Assembly: GCF_900156255.1 (NCBI RefSeq)
Contig: NZ_FTMK01000009.1
Coordinates: forward strand, 1-64,000
DNA length: 64,000 nucleotides
DNA from: Paracoccus thiocyanatus
Lineage (GTDB): Bacteria; Pseudomonadota; Alphaproteobacteria; Rhodobacterales; Rhodobacteraceae
Direction of reading: 5' to 3'
Shown here: piece by piece, positions 1-8,077 of the stretch
Layout of the letters: every line of letters starts with the position of its first letter
How positions within the stretch are numbered: the stretch's first letter is position 1
Notes under the pieces: model-generated
Seen by the model: only the letters and a program-made list of their open reading frames with translations
Told to the model about the DNA's origin: nothing
The model's database searches: none
Program-made: the position numbers and the translations under genes

Positions 1-33
1 GCTGAGCCGCACCGGACTGCCCCGGTTCTTGCG

Positions 34-57
34 TGGAAAAATATCCCCGCCGGAGGC
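34..57 (-). repeat. Intergenic repeat, copy 1 (partial)
   Basis: Read on the minus strand this holds the arms CCTCCGGCGGGG and ATATTTTTCC. They match the left part of the copy at 17832-17867. It lies just past the 3' end of the sulP gene. Related copies occur at 11837, 17832, 25445, 38752, 56002, 59683 and 60786. Function is unknown; the position past gene ends suggests a role in transcript ends. Confidence 0.5.
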
Positions 58-99
58 CGGCAACGCCGAAGGCCGGGGAAATTGGGCCAAGAAGGGGCG

Positions 100-1758
100 T
101 TAGGCGTCGTGGCGCCGGTCCAGCGCCTCATCCACCGTGGGCGCGTAATGCACCAGCGGGCGGCGCAGCCCATGGGTCAGCAGCACCCGGCGGATGTCGC
201 GGCTGGTGCCGGTCAGCCACAGGGCGATGCCGCGGCGCTGCGCCTTGTGCGCCAGCCCCTCGATCATGTTGGCGCCGGTGGAATCCAGGAAGGGCACGGC
301 GCTGAAATCCACCACCAGCACCCGGAACCCGTCCTGGATGCGGTCCAGGACCGAGCCGATCGAGGCCGTGGCGCCGAAGAACAGCGCCCCCGAGATGCGA
401 TAGACCACCACGTCGCGCGGCTGCGGCTGGTCCGGGCGCGGCCGGCCGCTGTCGGCCATGTCGGCGCCGACCAGCGCCTCGACCCCCACCGCCTGGCTCA
501 TGCGCTGGATGAACAGCACCGAACCCAGCGCCAGCCCGACGACGATGGCCTCGGTCAGGTCGCGGAAGATCGTCAGCCCGAAGGTGACGAGCAGCACCGC
601 CGCCTCGCCCCACCCCGAACGCAGCAGGATGGCGATGGCGGGTTTCTCGATCATGTTCCAGGCCACCACCGCCAGCACGCCGGCCAGCGCCGCCAGCGGG
701 ATATAGGACGCCAAGGGCGCCGCCAGCAGCATGAAGCCCAGCAGGAACAGCGCATGCAGCATCCCCGCCACCGGCCCATGCGCGCCCGCCCGTACATTGG
801 TTGCGGTCCGCGCGATGGTGCCGGTGACGCAGATGCCGCCGAACAGCGCCGAGCCCATATTGGCCACGCCCTGCGCCACCAATTCGCAGTTCGAACGGTG
901 GCGGCGGCCGGTCATGCCGTCGGCGACCACCGCCGAAAGCAGCGATTCGATGGCGCCGAGCAGCGTCAGCGACACCGCGGCGGGCAGCAGCGCCAGCACC
1001 CTGTCCAGCGACAGTTCCGGCAGCGCCGGGGCGGGCAGGGATGAGGGGATGCCGCCAAACCGGCTGCCGATGGTCGCGACATCCGCCCCGGTTGCCGCGG
1101 TGATGCCCGCGGCCAGCGTCACGGCGATCAGCATGCCGGGCCAATGCGGTCGGGCGCGCTTCAGCCCCAGTATTGCGGCGATGGTCCCCAGCGCGAGCCC
1201 CAGCGCCATGGGCGACAGGCTGGTGCGGGCCTGCCAGAGGGCGGGGATCTTTTCCAGCAGCTCGCCCGGTTCATGGGACAGCGCCAGGCCGAAGATTTCC
1301 TTCAACTGGCTGGTGAAGATGATGACGGCGATGCCGGCGGTGAAGCCGACCGTCACCGGAAAGGGGATGAACTTGATGAAGGTGCCCAGCCGCAAGAATC
1401 CGATCGCGACCAGCATCAGCCCGGACATGAAGGTGGCCAGGATCAGTCCCGACATGCCGTGCTGCGCGACGATCCCGGCGACCAGCACGATAAAGGCCCC
1501 GGCCGGACCGCCGATCTGATAGCGCGAGCCGCCCAGCAACGAGACCAGGAAGCCGCCGATGATGGCGGTATAAAGCCCCTGCGCCGGCGAGGCGCCCGAG
1601 GCGATGGCGATGGCCATCGACAAGGGCAGCGCCACGATGGCGACGGTCAGCCCGGCCAGGGCATCGGCGCGCAGCTGGGCCGCGCCATAGCCTTCGCGCA
1701 GGACGGTGATCAGTTTCGGGGTGAACAGCGGCGCGAAGCCGGGGACTGGTTGGTTCAT
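100..1758 (-). CDS. SulP family anion transporter with STAS domain
   Basis: A 552-residue inner-membrane permease of the SulP/SLC26 family, which carries sulfate, bicarbonate or other anions. The N-terminal two thirds are a run of hydrophobic segments. The family signature region around residues 76-89 contains GGSRYQIGGPAGAF. The last ~110 residues form a cytoplasmic STAS domain, with the core VVDFSAVPFLDSTG near residue 500. Length fits the family. The substrate cannot be told from sequence, and no carbonic anhydrase or sulfate-assimilation gene is adjacent. A small XRE regulator ends 67 bases upstream on the same strand, so the two may be co-transcribed and the regulator may act on this gene. 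Confidence 0.9.
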   Translation of the reverse strand: MNQPVPGFAPLFTPKLITVLREGYGAAQLRADALAGLTVAIVALPLSMAIAIASGASPAQGLYTAIIGGFLVSLLGGSRYQIGGPAGAFIVLVAGIVAQHGMSGLILATFMSGLMLVAIGFLRLGTFIKFIPFPVTVGFTAGIAVIIFTSQLKEIFGLALSHEPGELLEKIPALWQARTSLSPMALGLALGTIAAILGLKRARPHWPGMLIAVTLAAGITAATGADVATIGSRFGGIPSSLPAPALPELSLDRVLALLPAAVSLTLLGAIESLLSAVVADGMTGRRHRSNCELVAQGVANMGSALFGGICVTGTIARTATNVRAGAHGPVAGMLHALFLLGFMLLAAPLASYIPLAALAGVLAVVAWNMIEKPAIAILLRSGWGEAAVLLVTFGLTIFRDLTEAIVVGLALGSVLFIQRMSQAVGVEALVGADMADSGRPRPDQPQPRDVVVYRISGALFFGATASIGSVLDRIQDGFRVLVVDFSAVPFLDSTGANMIEGLAHKAQRRGIALWLTGTSRDIRRVLLTHGLRRPLVHYAPTVDEALDRRHDA

Positions 1759-1825
1759 CTGGGCCGCACCTTGGGCAAAGGGGGCGGCGGGATCGTCGGC
1801 TGTCTGTCGGCGGTCGCCGTCGCGA

Positions 1826-2083
1826 TTACGTCTGGGGACCGGATTTCAGCCGGACGCCGCGCCCGCCCTGGGGGCTGGCGGCGCCTTCGCCGATCAGCTC
1901 GATCCCGGCGGATTCCAGCGCCTCGACCACGCGGGTCAGGCTTTCGACCACGCCGCGCACATTGCCGTCGCTGGCCTCCATCCGCTGGATGGTGGGGACC
2001 GACAGGCCCGAAAGCTCGGCCAGCCGTTTCTGGTCGATGCCAAGCAGGGCACGCGCCGCACGCATCTGGGCCGAGGTCATCAT
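1826..2083 (-). CDS. Small XRE-family helix-turn-helix regulator
   Basis: About 85 residues, made of one Cro/C1-type helix-turn-helix at residues 1-60 (QKRLAELSGLSVPTIQRME holds the turn and recognition helix) and a short C-terminal tail rich in Gly and Arg. I start it at the first of two adjacent ATG codons (2083/2080), because the fold begins there; a longer frame back to 2140 would add an unstructured head. A perfect 12-base palindrome sits about 40 bases upstream at 2124-2135 and is a plausible operator for autoregulation. The sulP gene follows on the same strand. Targets are inferred from position only. Confidence 0.75.
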   Translation of the reverse strand: MMTSAQMRAARALLGIDQKRLAELSGLSVPTIQRMEASDGNVRGVVESLTRVVEALESAGIELIGEGAASPQGGRGVRLKSGPQT

Positions 2084-2123
2084 GCGCCGATTTCCAATCC
2101 TTGATGAAGGATGTCTAGCATGG

Positions 2124-2135
2124 ATATCATGATAT
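2124..2135. promoter_or_regulatory. 12-base perfect palindrome, candidate operator
   Basis: The sequence ATATCATGATAT reads the same on both strands. It lies about 40 bases before the chosen XRE start, in a short AT-rich patch that contrasts with the GC-rich surroundings. That is where a promoter and an autoregulator site would be expected. Binding is inferred only. Confidence 0.4.
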
Positions 2136-2170
2136 TTCAAACATCATCTTTGGCGGTTTAGGCATAAGAG

Positions 2171-2196
2171 AAAGGCCCCCGCGAGGGAGGGCCTTT
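2171..2196 (-). terminator. Rho-independent terminator of the TonB-dependent receptor gene
   Basis: AAAGGCCC and GGGCCTTT form an 8-base-pair perfect stem around a 10-base loop. On the minus strand it is followed by TTTCTCTTAT. It lies 22 bases past the receptor stop codon at 2218. Confidence 0.75.
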
Positions 2197-2217
2197 GCTG
2201 TCTGCCTGCCGGATGGA

Positions 2218-4260
2218 TCAGAAGTCCATCTTCACGCCCAGCGTGACGGTGCGGCCGGGGGCGTAGAGGGGTTCGATCCTGCTTGTGCCGCGGATACGCT
2301 GCACATAGCTGGAACGTTCATAGTAGCTGCGGTCGAACACGTTGTCGATGTTCAGGTGAACGGCAATGTTTTCATAATTTTGCGGACGCCATTCGCCATA
2401 CAGGTTCAGCACCGCATAAGAACTGTGGTCATCGAAGCCCTCCGCCGTCATTTCCTCGGTGCCCAGCGTGTCGGCCCATTCAAGGGTGCCCCCGACCCGC
2501 AGATTGTATTGTGGAATATCCTGGTCGATGAACAGCGTGGCGAGCTTTCCAACCGGCATGACGGTGCCGCCTTGCGGCAGGACTTCGTCGCCATTCTGGG
2601 TCACGTCTGCGTCGGTGAAGCTGGCGCCGATGCGGCCGGAACCCCAGCTATAATTCCCCTGGAGCGTAAAGCCCTTGCTGCGATATTCGTCGGCATTGGT
2701 AAGAAAGCCGCCGGCGACGTCGTATTGTGCCAATCCGTCAAGACGGGTATCGAAAAAGGTGATATTCCCGGTCCAGTTCCCCTGATTGGCGTTCAGGCCC
2801 AATTTTATGTTGCGGGCAGTTGCCGGCTCGTAATCTGGATCAGTGGTGAAGTCATCGTTGCGGGCATGCAGCAGGCCGTACTCGCCAATCTCGTAACCCA
2901 GCCAGGTGTGGGATGCTCCGGCGAAGACTTCGTAGCCTTCCGCGAACTCATAGGACACGGTGCCGTTCACGCTCGCACCAGTGTCGGAATAGCTGTTATT
3001 GTCCCAATCGGTATATCGGTGGTGATCAAGCCGCAAGCCGGTGGACAGATCGATTCCGTTGTCGAATTCGAAGCGGCCCTGCACGAAAGCCCCGATTTGC
3101 ATCGTATCCAGGTTAAAGGGCGTTGTCCGCGCCATGGAATGATCGCCGTAATTGTCGATATGATAATCGTCATACTGCCAATCGAGCCCGGCCGTGATGT
3201 TGCCGCTGCCCAGCGTGTAGGTGTTCTTGAGAACGCCGCCAATGGTGGTGCTTTCCAGATTCATATCTCCGTTCGGACGGCCGGATGCATCTGGATCGTC
3301 GCTGATAAGGTCCCCAATGGCATAGTTGGGCCGCCGGTATTCATTGCGGCTGATATAGACCATCGCCTCGGGATCCCAAGCGTCGGTCGGTGCGGTCGAG
3401 GAATATTTAAGCGACAGAGTGTTTCGAGTGACGTCAAGCGGATAGGTGCCGCGATCAAGGACCGCCTCGGGATCGTTGGAATACAGGTCCATGTTCATCT
3501 TGATGACGCGGTCAGCGTCGTCACGGCTGTATTCATAGGCCAGTTCAATGCGGTGGGTGTCAAACTCATAGCCGAACTTGGTCAGCAAGCCACGGGTGGC
3601 CGGCGCGCTGCCGTTCATTTCAAGCCCATCCCCGTTCTCGTAGTTCTTGCCATCCGCCGCATGGATCATGGCGAACCAGTCGAAGCCCTCATAGACCCCG
3701 TAGCCGGCCAGCGAGCCCGCGACGCCGCGGCCGTTCGAACCATAGGACAGGCCGACGCGGCCGCCCTGGTTGCGGCCGTCGGTCAACAGATCCCTGGCGC
3801 CCACGGTTTCATAGCGCACCGCACCCGCGGCGGCGCCGAAGCCGGCATCGGCGGCCGCCGCACCGGCCTCGACCTCGACGGATTTCAGGAAAGCCGGGTC
3901 CACGACGTTCGAGCCGGTATGGTGCCAACTGGTCACGCCCTGCGGCACGCCGTCCACGGTCACGGCCAGGTTCGATTGCTCCATGCCGAAGATGTGGATG
4001 CGCTTGGACGGGCCGGCGCCGCCCGACACGGTGATCGCGGAATCGCGCGCGAACAGCTCCGAGACATCGGCGGGCTGCATCGCCTCGATATCCTCGGCGG
4101 TGACAGAGACGCCGCCGGTCGCCTCGACGTTCTCCTGGCCGTCGGCGACCAGGGTGATCGGGTCCAGCACCACCGCCGCGCCGTTGTCCTGGGCGTAAAG
4201 GGCGGATGCCAAGGCAAGGGAGGAAACCCCCGCCAGCGGAATGATACGGCGCAGTCTCAT
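2218..4260 (-). CDS. TonB-dependent outer-membrane receptor
   Basis: A 680-residue outer-membrane receptor that imports a ligand with TonB/ExbB/ExbD energy, probably an iron chelate or heme. Visible parts are a signal peptide (residues 1-24, ending ASALYAQ), a plug domain (~35-150, with VTVDGVPQGVTSWHHTG) and a long beta-barrel ending in phenylalanine after LGVKMDF, as outer-membrane proteins do. I use the ATG at 4260, which has an AGGG ribosome binding site 8 bases upstream; a GTG at 4266 is possible. The barrel half is clearly poorer in GC than the plug half (about 53-55% in sampled 60-base lines against 67-70%). The ligand is not identifiable here, and the window's iron locus is 37 kb away. 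Confidence 0.88.
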   Translation of the reverse strand: MRLRRIIPLAGVSSLALASALYAQDNGAAVVLDPITLVADGQENVEATGGVSVTAEDIEAMQPADVSELFARDSAITVSGGAGPSKRIHIFGMEQSNLAVTVDGVPQGVTSWHHTGSNVVDPAFLKSVEVEAGAAAADAGFGAAAGAVRYETVGARDLLTDGRNQGGRVGLSYGSNGRGVAGSLAGYGVYEGFDWFAMIHAADGKNYENGDGLEMNGSAPATRGLLTKFGYEFDTHRIELAYEYSRDDADRVIKMNMDLYSNDPEAVLDRGTYPLDVTRNTLSLKYSSTAPTDAWDPEAMVYISRNEYRRPNYAIGDLISDDPDASGRPNGDMNLESTTIGGVLKNTYTLGSGNITAGLDWQYDDYHIDNYGDHSMARTTPFNLDTMQIGAFVQGRFEFDNGIDLSTGLRLDHHRYTDWDNNSYSDTGASVNGTVSYEFAEGYEVFAGASHTWLGYEIGEYGLLHARNDDFTTDPDYEPATARNIKLGLNANQGNWTGNITFFDTRLDGLAQYDVAGGFLTNADEYRSKGFTLQGNYSWGSGRIGASFTDADVTQNGDEVLPQGGTVMPVGKLATLFIDQDIPQYNLRVGGTLEWADTLGTEEMTAEGFDDHSSYAVLNLYGEWRPQNYENIAVHLNIDNVFDRSYYERSSYVQRIRGTSRIEPLYAPGRTVTLGVKMDF

Positions 4261-4288
4261 TGTCACGACCCTCGATTCGATTGGAATT

Positions 4289-4360
4289 GGCAGGGTTCTA
4301 CAGGCAGGGTTCGCGGCGGCACAAGTATTTTACTCGGGTATCGAAAACAAAATACTCGGG
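4289..4360. promoter_or_regulatory. Repeat-rich control region of the TonB-dependent receptor
   Basis: The 213-base gap between the divergent receptor and rnd genes holds a direct repeat GGCAGGGTTC at 4289-4298 and 4303-4312. It also holds an inverted repeat GTATTTT/AAAATAC (4325-4331 and 4349-4355). Two copies of ACTCGGG (4332-4338, 4354-4360) overlap the inverted repeat. The AT-rich block stands out from its GC-rich surroundings. A metal- or iron-responsive regulator site is a reasonable inference, but I do not recognise a known box. Confidence 0.4.
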
Positions 4361-4479
4361 ATTGTGGCATCGGCGCGCCACTGCGCCGCGGCGGGCCTGG
4401 GGGCGGCGCGGCCATGCCGGGGGTGGCGCTGACCGGCGGATTGGGGTTAGAGCAGGGGAAACCCATCCGAGAAGTGCAA

Positions 4480-5094
4480 ATGACCATCACCCTTTATCAG
4501 AACGACCTGCCCGACGATCTGGACCTGGGTCCGGTCGTGGCCATCGACACCGAGACGATGGGGCTGGACCCGCGTCGCGACCGGCTGTGCCTGGTGCAGC
4601 TGTCCTCGGGCGATGGCAATGCGCATCTGGTCCAGATCGCCCAGGGCCAGCGGCAGGCGCCGAACCTGGTGCGGATGCTGGCCGATCCCCAGGTGCTGAA
4701 GCTGTTCCACTTCGGCCGCTTCGACATCGCCGCGCTGGAGGCGGCATTCGGCGTGGTGACGCGTCCGGTCTGGTGCACCAAGATCGCCAGCAAGCTGGTG
4801 CGCACCTATACCGACCGGCATGGGCTGAAATACCTGCTTTCGGAACTGGTCGGGGTCGACATTTCCAAGCAGCAGCAGACCAGCGACTGGGGCGCGGCGG
4901 ACCTGTCCGAGGCGCAGCGGGAATATGCCGCATCCGACGTGCTGCACCTGCACGCGCTGATGGCCGAGCTGGAAAAGCGGCTGGCGCGCGAAGGGCGGCT
5001 GGCCCTGGCCCAGTCCTGTTTCGACTTCCTTCCCACCCGCGCCCATCTGGACCTGCTGGGCTGGGGGGATGAAAACGACATCTTCCGTCACTAG
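4480..5094 (+). CDS. rnd: Ribonuclease D-like 3'-5' exonuclease
   Basis: A 204-residue DEDDy-type exonuclease acting on structured RNA 3' ends such as tRNA precursors. The four acidic residues and tyrosine are visible: VAIDTETMGL near residue 18 (Asp/Glu), FHFGRFDIAAL near 80 (Asp), and EYAASDVLHL near 150 (Tyr and Asp). It lacks the HRDC domains of E. coli RNase D, the short form usual in alphaproteobacteria. I chose the ATG at 4480; the frame stays open upstream for about 2 kb, but only as antisense shadow of the receptor gene. kdsD starts 10 bases downstream, so this may be the first gene of the kdsD-lpt operon. Confidence 0.88.
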   Translation: MTITLYQNDLPDDLDLGPVVAIDTETMGLDPRRDRLCLVQLSSGDGNAHLVQIAQGQRQAPNLVRMLADPQVLKLFHFGRFDIAALEAAFGVVTRPVWCTKIASKLVRTYTDRHGLKYLLSELVGVDISKQQQTSDWGAADLSEAQREYAASDVLHLHALMAELEKRLAREGRLALAQSCFDFLPTRAHLDLLGWGDENDIFRH

Positions 5095-5104
5095 GTTGCC
5101 GGTC

Positions 5105-6052
5105 ATGAGCGCATATCTGCAAGCCGCCCGCAGGGTGATCCGCACCGAGGCCGAGGGGCTGGCCCTGCTGGCCGACGGCCTTGGCGACAGCTTCGACCGC
5201 GCGGTGGAAACCGTGCTGGCCGCGCGCGGCCGCGTGGTGGTGTCGGGCATGGGCAAGTCCGGCCATGTCGGGCGCAAGATCGCGGCGACGCTTGCCTCGA
5301 CCGGGACGCCGGCGCAATTCGTCCACCCGGCCGAGGCGAGCCATGGCGACCTGGGCATGGTGACGCAGGGCGACGTGGCACTGGTGCTGTCCAATTCCGG
5401 CGAGACGCCGGAACTGGCCGACCTGATCGCCCATACCCGCCGTTTCCAGATCCCGCTGATCGGCGTCGCCGCCCGCGCGCAATCGACGCTGTTGCGCCAG
5501 GCCGACGTGGCGCTGGTCCTGCCCGCCGCGCCCGAGGCCTGCGGCACCGGCATCGTGCCCACCACCTCGACCACCATGACCATGGCGCTTGGCGATGCGC
5601 TGGCCGTGGCGCTGATGGAGCATCGCAAGTTCACGCCCGAGCATTTCCGCACCTTCCATCCCGGCGGCAAGCTGGGCGCGAAACTGTCCAAGGTTGCCGA
5701 CCTGATGCACCAGGACATGCCGCTGGTGTCCGAGGACGCGCCGATGGCCGAGGCGCTGCTGACCATCAGCCAGAAAAGCTTTGGCGTGACCGGGGTGACG
5801 GACGCCCAGGGGCGGCTGACCGGCATCATCACCGATGGCGACCTGCGCCGGCACATGCAGGGGTTGCTGGACCATAGGGCCGCCGAGGTGATGACCCGCA
5901 ACCCGCGCACCATCGGCCCCGACCAGCTGGCCGAGGCGGCGCTGGCCGAAATGCAGGACCGCCGCATCACCAGCCTGTTCGTGGTCACGCCCCAAGGCGC
6001 GCCGGCGGGGCTGATCCATATCCACGACTTCCTGCGCACGGGGCTTGTCTGA
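5105..6052 (+). CDS. kdsD: D-arabinose-5-phosphate isomerase (KpsF/GutQ family)
   Basis: Interconverts ribulose 5-phosphate and arabinose 5-phosphate, the first committed step toward Kdo of lipopolysaccharide. It has 315 residues: a SIS sugar-isomerase domain (~25-190, with VVVSGMGKSGHVGRKIA and LSNSGETPEL), then two CBS domains (~195-315, with GIITDGDLRR). The usual length is ~320-330. I take ATG 5105, 10 bases after rnd; an in-frame ATG at 5069 would overlap rnd by 26 bases and has a G-rich stretch before it, so it cannot be excluded. Followed 2 bases later by lptC, so substrate synthesis and lipopolysaccharide export share an operon. Confidence 0.92.
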   Translation: MSAYLQAARRVIRTEAEGLALLADGLGDSFDRAVETVLAARGRVVVSGMGKSGHVGRKIAATLASTGTPAQFVHPAEASHGDLGMVTQGDVALVLSNSGETPELADLIAHTRRFQIPLIGVAARAQSTLLRQADVALVLPAAPEACGTGIVPTTSTTMTMALGDALAVALMEHRKFTPEHFRTFHPGGKLGAKLSKVADLMHQDMPLVSEDAPMAEALLTISQKSFGVTGVTDAQGRLTGIITDGDLRRHMQGLLDHRAAEVMTRNPRTIGPDQLAEAALAEMQDRRITSLFVVTPQGAPAGLIHIHDFLRTGLV

Positions 6053-6054
6053 CC

Positions 6055-6636
6055 GTGACCACCCGCTCGCGCATCGTGGCATGGTTGCAGGTCATCCTGC
6101 CGCTATCCGCGCTGGCGCTTTTGTCGGTGCTGTTCCTTTTGGGCCGCAAGCCCGACCCCGAGGCGAGCATCCCCTATGCCGATGTGGACCCGCGCGACCT
6201 GGCCGAGCGGCAGGCCGTGACCAGCCCCAGCTATGCCGGGGTCACGCAGGACGGCGCCCAGCTTGGCATCGCCGCCGCCGAAGCGGTGCCGGGCGGCGCG
6301 GATGGCGCCTCCCGCGCGCAGGCGGTGCGCCTGACCCTGCGCGCGCGGGACGGGCGGGCCGCCGAGGTCAGCGCCGGCGCGGCCTGGACCGAGGGCGAGC
6401 AGGTTCGCCTGGCCGAAGGGGTGCGCCTGACCACCGCCGACGGCTGGGTGCTGACCGCGCCGGAACTGCTGGCCTCGACCACCGAGGGCTGGCTGCGGTC
6501 CGAAGAACAGGTCAACGTCCTTGCCCCATTCGGGACCTTGACCGCAGGGCGGATGGAACTGCGCCCCTTGGGGCAGGGCAGCGGCGATCACGTTCTTGAT
6601 TTGAGCGGCGGAGTTCGCTTGATATACCGGCCATGA
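6055..6636 (+). CDS. lptC: Lipopolysaccharide export protein LptC
   Basis: Bitopic inner-membrane protein that passes lipopolysaccharide from the LptBFG extractor to LptA across the periplasm. It has 193 residues: one N-terminal membrane helix at about residues 9-30 (WLQVILPLSALALLSVLFLL), then a periplasmic beta-jellyroll. It starts with GTG at 6055, two bases after the kdsD stop, so translation is probably coupled. Sequence similarity in this family is weak, so the call leans on topology, size and the position before lptA and lptB. Confidence 0.88.
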   Translation: MTTRSRIVAWLQVILPLSALALLSVLFLLGRKPDPEASIPYADVDPRDLAERQAVTSPSYAGVTQDGAQLGIAAAEAVPGGADGASRAQAVRLTLRARDGRAAEVSAGAAWTEGEQVRLAEGVRLTTADGWVLTAPELLASTTEGWLRSEEQVNVLAPFGTLTAGRMELRPLGQGSGDHVLDLSGGVRLIYRP

Positions 6637-6688
6637 CCCGGCGCCGTCCGGCGCGCCATGCGCCCCCAGGCACCAGAAAGGAATTCCG

Positions 6689-7174
6689 ATGATCCGGCCC
6701 GGACCGCTTTTGCCCGCCATCCTGTCGCTTGTGCTGGCAGCGGGGCCGGCATCGGCGCAGGCCACCGGCTTTGGCCGGGCCGAGGACATCAAGGCCCCGG
6801 TCGAAGTCACGGCCGATTCGCTGCGGGTCGACCAGAAGACGGGGCAGGCGGTGTTTTCCGGCAATGTGCTGATCGGCCAGGGCGCCATGCGGCTGTCGGC
6901 CGACAGCGTGACCGTCACCTATGCCCAGGGCGGCCAGGACCGCATCAGCGCGCTGCATGCCCAGGGCAATGTCACCCTGGCCAGCGGCGACGATGCGGCC
7001 GAGGCCCAGGCCGCCGACTACGATGTCGAAACCGGCGCCATCGTGCTGACCGGCGACGTCCTGCTGAGCCAGGGCGGCAATGTGCTGGCCGGCGACAAGG
7101 TCACGGTCGATCTGGAAAGCGGCACCGCCAACGCCTCGGGCCGGGTGCGCAGCGTGCTGCAACCGGGGAACTGA
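6689..7174 (+). CDS. lptA: Lipopolysaccharide transport periplasmic protein LptA
   Basis: Periplasmic OstA-type bridge protein that carries lipopolysaccharide between the inner-membrane and outer-membrane Lpt parts. It has 161 residues: a cleavable signal peptide (1-24, ending AGPASAQA), then repeated beta-strand units with typical phrases such as VTADSLRVDQKTGQAVFSGNV and GNVLAGDKVTVDLESG. An AAAGGAA ribosome binding site precedes the ATG. lptB follows 3 bases after the stop. Confidence 0.92.
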   Translation: MIRPGPLLPAILSLVLAAGPASAQATGFGRAEDIKAPVEVTADSLRVDQKTGQAVFSGNVLIGQGAMRLSADSVTVTYAQGGQDRISALHAQGNVTLASGDDAAEAQAADYDVETGAIVLTGDVLLSQGGNVLAGDKVTVDLESGTANASGRVRSVLQPGN

Positions 7175-7177
7175 CGC

Positions 7178-7912
7178 ATGGCCGGGGAACAGGGGCTGCG
7201 GGTCCGCGACCTGCGCAAATCCTATCGCAACCGCCCGGTGATCCGCGACGTGGCGCTGGACCTGGACCGCGGCGAGGTGGTGGCCCTGCTGGGGCCGAAC
7301 GGTTCGGGCAAGACCACCTGCTTTTATTGCGTGGCCGGGCTGGTCGCCCCTGATTCGGGCCAGGTGCTGATCGACGGGCAGGACGCGACGCGCCTGCCCA
7401 TGTATCGCCGCGCCCGGATGGGCATCGGCTATCTGCCGCAAGAGATGTCGATCTTTCGCGGGTTGACGGTCGAGCAGAACATCATGGGCGTCCTGGAACT
7501 GGTCGAGCCGCATGTCCACCAGCGCCGCGAGCGGCTGGAAGAGCTTTTGGGCGATTTCTCGATCGGTCATCTGCGCAATGCCTCGGCCGTGGCGCTGTCG
7601 GGGGGCGAGCGGCGGCGGGTCGAAATCGCCCGCTGCCTTGCGGCCGATCCGGCCTATCTGCTTCTGGATGAACCCTTCGCCGGGGTCGATCCGATCGCCG
7701 TGGGCGAAATTCGCGCCCTGGTCCACGACCTGAAAAGCCGCGGCATCGGCGTGCTGATCACCGATCACAACGTCCGGGAAACGCTGGAAATCGTGGACCG
7801 CGCCTATATCCTGCACGACGGCCATGTGCTGAAATCGGGCAGCACCGCCGAGATCGTCGCCGACCCGCAGGTCCGCCGGGTCTATCTGGGCGAAAGCTTC
7901 CGCATGAACTGA
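7178..7912 (+). CDS. lptB: Lipopolysaccharide export ABC ATPase LptB
   Basis: Cytoplasmic ATPase that powers extraction of lipopolysaccharide from the inner membrane with LptF and LptG (not in this window). It has 244 residues with Walker A GPNGSGKTT near 39, signature LSGGERRRVEIARCL near 145, Walker B YLLLDEPFAGVDP near 165 and the switch histidine in ITDHNVRETL. The LptB-typical phrase GIGYLPQEMSIFRGLTVE is present. Last gene of the tight kdsD-lptCAB run; hpf follows after a 165-base gap. Confidence 0.95.
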   Translation: MAGEQGLRVRDLRKSYRNRPVIRDVALDLDRGEVVALLGPNGSGKTTCFYCVAGLVAPDSGQVLIDGQDATRLPMYRRARMGIGYLPQEMSIFRGLTVEQNIMGVLELVEPHVHQRRERLEELLGDFSIGHLRNASAVALSGGERRRVEIARCLAADPAYLLLDEPFAGVDPIAVGEIRALVHDLKSRGIGVLITDHNVRETLEIVDRAYILHDGHVLKSGSTAEIVADPQVRRVYLGESFRMN

Positions 7913-8077
7913 ACGGTGCAAGCTGGCGGTCTGCTGCGCGCAGGCGTTGACACCGGGGCATGGCTATCACCAAATGAAGCTATGGCCGGGCAGGAAAGCC
8001 CGGTCGGAAAACCCGGTCACGGCGCGCCCCCCGCGGGTGTCGACGGCAAGACCGGGCAACCGAAAGGACGGACCACC

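Noticed and set aside
2218-4260. Naming the receptor's ligand (heme or a particular siderophore)
   Set aside because: The plug and barrel show no residue set I can tie to one ligand, and no ligand-specific gene is adjacent.
2356-4479. Long in-frame extension upstream of the RNase D gene
   Set aside because: It lies antisense to the TonB receptor and has no family similarity. RNase D similarity begins at ATG 4480.
7947-7952. TTGACA before hpf as a promoter -35 box
   Set aside because: The hexamer is perfect, but 17 bases on there is only CCAAAT, a poor -10 match, so I did not list it.
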